NCBI GenBank assembly: GCA_039714155.1
Contig: JBDLJX010000105.1
Coordinates: forward strand, 1-8,749
Length of the DNA stretch: 8,749 bases
Reading direction: 5' to 3'
DNA from: SZUA-186 sp039714155
GTDB taxonomy: Bacteria; Pseudomonadota; Gammaproteobacteria; UBA9214
Under the pieces are notes generated by a model, which was given only the letters and a program-made list of their open reading frames with translations, searched no databases and was not told the DNA's origin. Every line of letters begins with the position of its first letter. The first letter of the stretch is position 1. Made by a program: the position numbers and the translations under genes. Shown here piece by piece: positions 6,354-8,749 of the stretch.

Positions 6354-7247
6354 TCAGCCGAAAACTAATGATATGCCCAATAGTAATGGTGTCAGTATTG
6401 ATACGGCCACATTTGCACCGAGGTAGCGCGGATAATTACCGATATTTTCTCTATATTTTACTGCGCCTTGTAAAGCGAATAATGCGAGAGGCATTGGCAG
6501 CAAGGCAATAAAACTTAATGCAGGGAAATAGCCGGCCAATATGCAGGTTGTAATTATCGCTATTGCCGCCAATGCAAAAAAGGCGTAAATCATATTACTG
6601 TTTTTCGTTCCATAGGCAATTGGGAAATTATTACGCCCCACATTGGTGTCAGCCTGAATATCGGGATATTGATTGAGTAACAAGAGATTGTTAACCAGTA
6701 GAAAAGGGACAACAGCAACAATCCAGGACAAGGATAAATATTCCCCTTCCAGGATATACTGAGTCCCGACGACCATCAGGAATCCAAAACCAGTACCTGG
6801 CGCAATTAAACAGAGCAATGGATACCTGTTAATCCACCTGGTATACGTAATTATCAATAGCAAACCTGTAATGCCAATCGGTACGATTCCTGGCCCATTG
6901 TTCCAGACAAAAAAGCCGCCGATCATTAACGTGGCAAGCAGGGATACTGCACCAACGGCAAATACCGCACCAACCATTTCCGGATTTTGAGGCAGTGCGC
7001 CACTACCACCACTAAAGCGGGTTCTTGTTGTTGTGAAGTCGAGCCCACTTCTGAAATCTAAATATTCATTAAGCGTATTAACACCAATGTGTGATAATAA
7101 AGCCCCCGTTAGTACCAGAATAAGCAAAATAATACTTACATCGGATTGGTTCGAAACAACGGTACTCAGGCCCAAAAATACACACACTGGAGTCAAAATC
7201 AGAAACGGACTCCTCATTGATTTTATTACTACTTTTAATTTCTTCAT
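6354..7247 (-). CDS. UbiA-superfamily prenyltransferase, MenA-like
   Basis: The 297-residue integral membrane protein has about eight or nine hydrophobic helices. UbiA enzymes move a prenyl chain from a diphosphate to an aromatic or other acceptor, using two Asp motifs to hold Mg-diphosphate. The first motif here is NEYLDFRSGLD (60-70; N60, D64, D70), the NDYxDxxxGxD form typical of MenA. The second is NQYPDIQADTNVGRNN (192-207; D196, D200). Residues 79-87 are glycine- and serine-rich, as in MenA relatives. The acceptor is unknown: menaquinone or other quinone synthesis, or a specialised lipid. No other quinone gene is nearby. The ATG abuts the TGA of a possible short upstream frame, and GGGA sits seven bases before it. 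The gene is clearly more AT-rich than argS, consistent with acquisition by transfer. Confidence 0.85.
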   Translation of the reverse strand: MKKLKVVIKSMRSPFLILTPVCVFLGLSTVVSNQSDVSIILLILVLTGALLSHIGVNTLNEYLDFRSGLDFTTTRTRFSGGSGALPQNPEMVGAVFAVGAVSLLATLMIGGFFVWNNGPGIVPIGITGLLLIITYTRWINRYPLLCLIAPGTGFGFLMVVGTQYILEGEYLSLSWIVAVVPFLLVNNLLLLNQYPDIQADTNVGRNNFPIAYGTKNSNMIYAFFALAAIAIITTCILAGYFPALSFIALLPMPLALFALQGAVKYRENIGNYPRYLGANVAVSILTPLLLGISLVFG

Positions 7248-7373
7248 TCAGGCATCCCAATGCTTCCTTACATCTCGACCCAGGCGCACAGTGTGCCCGC
7301 GAAGCACGCGATACAGGCCAGCATTGGCCTGGGCAATTTGCCAGGCGCTGACTACCACTTCCCTCTCCTCCAT
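7248..7373 (-). CDS. Possible small ORF leading into the ubiA-like gene (41 aa)
   Basis: An ATG at 7373-7371, inside the end of the preceding gene (22-base overlap), opens a frame that closes with TGA at 7250-7248, directly followed by the ubiA ATG. The translation is basic, with tryptophans near each end and LYRVLRGHTVRLGRDVRKHW in the middle. I recognise no family. There is no clear Shine-Dalgarno sequence. The same bases form strong hairpins, so this stretch may act as a structured leader instead, or as both a coupling leader peptide and a structure. Whether it is translated is open. Confidence 0.3.
   Translation of the reverse strand: MEEREVVVSAWQIAQANAGLYRVLRGHTVRLGRDVRKHWDA
7286..7346. 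repeat. Cluster of hairpins upstream of the ubiA-like gene
   Basis: Three inverted repeats are packed into 61 bases: GCACA-G-TGTGC (7286-7296), CAGGCCA-GCAT-TGGCCTG (7314-7331), and GCCTGGGCAA-T-TTGCCAGGC (7327-7346, one bulge). The last two share bases, so they are mutually exclusive. An 8-base direct repeat CCAGGCGC occurs at 7280-7287 and 7341-7348. This lies in the 104-base gap between the HEAIH-type gene and ubiA. Alternative stems just before a start codon are what an attenuator would look like, but no such class is recognised. Confidence 0.5.
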
Positions 7374-7732
7374 CGCTTTGCTGTAAGCTTTTCCAGACGC
7401 CTGCGATAGCGCTGCGGATTCCATGACTCTTCGTTACCTTTCATGAGATCAAACATGTCTTCGGATAACACCGCACCTACAGCATGAATTGCTTCATGTC
7501 GATCCAGTCCCTGACGAGTCAGTTTTGCTATTGTTGATGGAACGGGCTCAATTCCCATAGCCAGTTGGTTTTCAATAATCACATGAATCGTAGCGTGTAT
7601 TTTCTCACCACCTTCCGGCACTTCCTCTCCGGCTTCTATATGGAATTCTCGAACGAGCTCAATACGCACAGTTTCATCAAGTGCCAGCCACTCTTCAGGA
7701 TCGGGGGATTGTGATGCTTCATATCGTTCCAT
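7352..7732 (-). CDS. Conserved hypothetical protein with HxxxH and HEAIH motifs
   Basis: The product is 126 residues, soluble, and mostly helical by composition. It opens with a DPEEWLALDETVRIELVREFH block (11-31), then HATIHVIIENQLAMG (46-60) and LDRHEAIHAVGAVLSEDMFDLM (76-97), and ends in a basic YRRRLEKLTAKRWRRGKW tail (109-126). The paired histidine motifs (H46/H50 and H79/H83) could bind a metal. I recall this block arrangement from small conserved proteobacterial proteins and from parts of SEC-C-containing proteins, but I cannot give a family name with confidence or a function. The ATG at 7732-7730 has no visible Shine-Dalgarno sequence, and an in-frame stop lies seven codons upstream. 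The gene sits between a degenerate cassette-like boundary and a hairpin cluster. Confidence 0.7.
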   Translation of the reverse strand: MERYEASQSPDPEEWLALDETVRIELVREFHIEAGEEVPEGGEKIHATIHVIIENQLAMGIEPVPSTIAKLTRQGLDRHEAIHAVGAVLSEDMFDLMKGNEESWNPQRYRRRLEKLTAKRWRRGKW

Positions 7733-7749
7733 GACTATGCTCAGTACAT

Positions 7750-7831
7750 GCTAATCCTGGGTGCCTGACGATTGAACTCTGCCGCCGCCGAAGGAGCACC
7801 AGCGAGTGAGGCGGCCTCATAAGTGTTATGC
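7750..7831 (-). other. Candidate degenerate attC-like site after the VOC gene
   Basis: On the minus strand the site opens with GCATAAC (7831-7825), which contains the VOC stop codon TAA, as is common for cassette genes. It would end near GATTAGC (7756-7750), where an intact site should read GTT rather than GATT. Internal pairing includes TGAGG-CCG-CCTCA and a CTGGTGC/GCACCCAG stem with one bulge. The first box matches the right box of the clearer site at 8265-8325, but the end box is damaged, so it may be inactive or unrelated. Confidence 0.35.
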
Positions 7832-8242
7832 GTTTTCATCTTTTGGGCCTACCCAGAACAACGGATTATGTACCACCTCCCAAAGATGGCCATCGAGATC
7901 CTTAAAGTATCCACTGTAGCCGCCCCAGAAAACCTTCTGCGGCTTCTTGACCAAGGTTGCTCCGGCATCGACAGCCTGCGATACGACCTCATCAACTTCT
8001 TTTTCCGAGTTGGCGTTGTGGGCGAGCGTAAATGATTCGAAACCCTCTCCTTCAGGAGATACCGTTGCATCTTCAGCTAACGCTTTTCGCCCATACAACC
8101 CTAACCACGTACCATTGAGGGTGAAAAATGCGACCTCCGGCGGTGATTCCATTCGAGGAAAACCGAGTCCTTCCTCGTAGAATTTAATTGCCGAAGCAAG
8201 ATCACGAACACCGAGTGTGATCATGCTGATTCTTGGTTTCAT
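7826..8242 (-). CDS. VOC-fold protein (glyoxalase/bleomycin-resistance superfamily)
   Basis: The product is 138 residues with the paired beta-alpha-beta-beta-beta modules of the vicinal oxygen chelate fold. The first module starts ISMITLGVRDLASAIKFYEEGLGF (5-28); the second ends YFKDLDGHLWEVVHNP (112-127). E122 is the usual metal-ligand glutamate. The position that is histidine in glyoxalase I is T9 here, so it is not a classical glyoxalase; H75 might contribute. VOC proteins include dioxygenases, isomerases and antibiotic-binding resistance proteins, and are frequent cargo in integron cassettes. The ATG at 8242-8240 has GAGGG about 11 bases upstream and begins 23 bases after the end of an attC-like site. 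Its TAA lies in the next attC-like box. Substrate is unknown. Confidence 0.85.
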   Translation of the reverse strand: MKPRISMITLGVRDLASAIKFYEEGLGFPRMESPPEVAFFTLNGTWLGLYGRKALAEDATVSPEGEGFESFTLAHNANSEKEVDEVVSQAVDAGATLVKKPQKVFWGGYSGYFKDLDGHLWEVVHNPLFWVGPKDENA

Positions 8243-8264
8243 TGTTGGGGTTTCCCTCTCTTAC

Positions 8265-8325
8265 GCATAACGTCTCGCCTCATTCGCGCGGCGTAGCCGC
8301 ATCGAACTGGAGACGTTTGTTAGAT
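8265..8325 (-). other. Integron attC-type recombination site (probable)
   Basis: Read on the minus strand, the 61-base segment begins with ATCTAAC (8325-8319), an exact RYYYAAC box, and ends with GTTATGC (8271-8265), a frequent variant of the GTTRRRY box. Between them AACGTCTC pairs with GAGACGTT, then after an unpaired patch TTCG pairs with CGAA, a short bulge follows, and GCGGC-TAC-GCCGC closes the tip. An imperfect hairpin with unpaired spacer and extrahelical bases, RYYYAAC and GTTNNNY boxes at the ends and a length near 60 are the defining traits of attC sites, which integron integrases recombine as folded single strands. The upstream gene's stop codon falls inside the site. No integrase is in the window. 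Confidence 0.7.
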
Positions 8326-8749
8326 TTCAGTTTGACTTCTTCAAAGTAGTCGTATTCATATTCAATATCGTAGCTGCCATCGCCATTTGTATCATATTCA
8401 GCAGATATTAATTTCCCCATATTGAATTTCTGCCGTTTTTTGCGAAAATCTTGGCCTTCCCCAAGGATTATTATTTCATCAATATTTCCGTATTTGAATT
8501 GCGCTTTGTAGTCGATATTTCCATCCTGATTTAGATCTGACACTTGAGTGTGAGTTAATCCATCTTTAAATTTAAATACTGATTCAAAGATCCCGTCAAA
8601 ATTATCATCCTGCTTTGATTCTTTCAGTATTCCCTTGCGATCAAAGTTATAAATAACGTCTACGTTCCCATCAAAGTTTCTATCTACTTCAGTTCTGCTA
8701 ATCCGATTATCTTTATATATCAACTTTTCATCTAATACACCGTCACCAT
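8280..8749 (-). CDS. EF-hand-like repeat protein, 3' part only (5' end off the window)
   Basis: The frame is open to the right edge: the codons before an apparent TTG start at 8723 read GDGVLDEK, continuing the repeat, so the true start lies outside. At least 155 residues are visible. Calcium-loop-like units recur: GDGVLDEKLIY at the edge, then DRNFDGNVD, DDNFDGIFE, DLNQDGNID and DTNGDGSYD, the first four about 21-25 residues apart and the last after a longer gap. Each D-x-[N]-x-D-G loop is followed by an aromatic, beta-prone segment (VIYNF, SVFKF, YKAQF, IEYEY). This fits calcium-binding repeat proteins that are usually exported, but the N-terminus and any signal peptide are not visible. The last residues, about from SNKRLQF to TPRE, are encoded by the attC-type site, so the C-terminus is probably cassette-boundary sequence. 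The gene is markedly AT-rich. Confidence 0.7.
   Translation of the reverse strand, partial: GDGVLDEKLIYKDNRISRTEVDRNFDGNVDVIYNFDRKGILKESKQDDNFDGIFESVFKFKDGLTHTQVSDLNQDGNIDYKAQFKYGNIDEIIILGEGQDFRKKRQKFNMGKLISAEYDTNGDGSYDIEYEYDYFEEVKLKSNKRLQFDAATPRE

Noticed and set aside
7823..8035. 70-residue plus-strand frame within the VOC gene
   Set aside because: Shadow of a well-supported VOC-fold gene on the other strand.
8721..8723. TTG at 8723 as the start of the EF-hand-like repeat gene
   Set aside because: The frame stays open to the edge and the upstream codons continue the repeat motif, so this is an internal codon of a truncated gene.
1..8749. CRISPR arrays, tRNA or rRNA genes, transposases and phage genes
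   Set aside because: No regularly spaced direct repeats, no cloverleaf-like or rRNA-like sequence, and no matching protein motifs were seen on either strand.

Overview
The window looks like a chromosomal segment of a gammaproteobacterium. The left end carries the tail of priA, then argS, then a one-base-overlapping SPOR-domain cell-division gene, an order common in Chromatiales-like and other gammaproteobacteria. REP-like palindromes of the Pseudomonas/Xanthomonas kind and a DsrE-family sulfur protein fit the same background, possibly a sulfur-metabolising lineage; this is inference.

Layout. Bases 1-100 are the 3' end of priA. Bases 101-400 hold no gene but contain a possible terminator and an inverted REP-like pair nested inside a longer inverted repeat. 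argS (401-2158) and the SPOR gene (2158-2793) are read on the plus strand. A REP-like hairpin at 2814-2845 marks a convergent junction, and everything to its right is on the minus strand: a DsrE-like protein with a CxxCC motif, a small secreted protein, a DUF167/YggU protein, a long-chain ChrA chromate transporter, an FMN nitroreductase, a MenA-like UbiA prenyltransferase, a conserved HEAIH-type protein, a VOC-fold protein, and the 3' part of a gene encoding EF-hand-like repeats that runs off the right edge.

The right third (about 6250-8749) differs from the left. It is visibly more AT-rich, its genes are unrelated singletons in one orientation, and the gaps between genes are full of inverted repeats. 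The gap between the EF-hand-repeat gene and the VOC gene has the architecture of an integron attC recombination site: an RYYYAAC box, an imperfect hairpin and a GTTATGC box, with the upstream gene's stop codon inside it. The next gap begins with a second GCATAAC box that contains the VOC stop codon but ends in a degenerate box. I read this end as a probable cassette array, or a cluster of attC sites without an integrase. No integrase or attI is visible, and only one site is convincing.

Functionally the left part is housekeeping (replication restart, tRNA charging, division). ChrA and the nitroreductase could both bear on chromate or other oxidant stress. UbiA suggests quinone or other prenyl-lipid chemistry of unknown substrate. 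I found no rRNA, tRNA, CRISPR array, transposase or phage gene. I see no certain new system; the cassette-like gaps and the structured stretch before ubiA are the best places to look.
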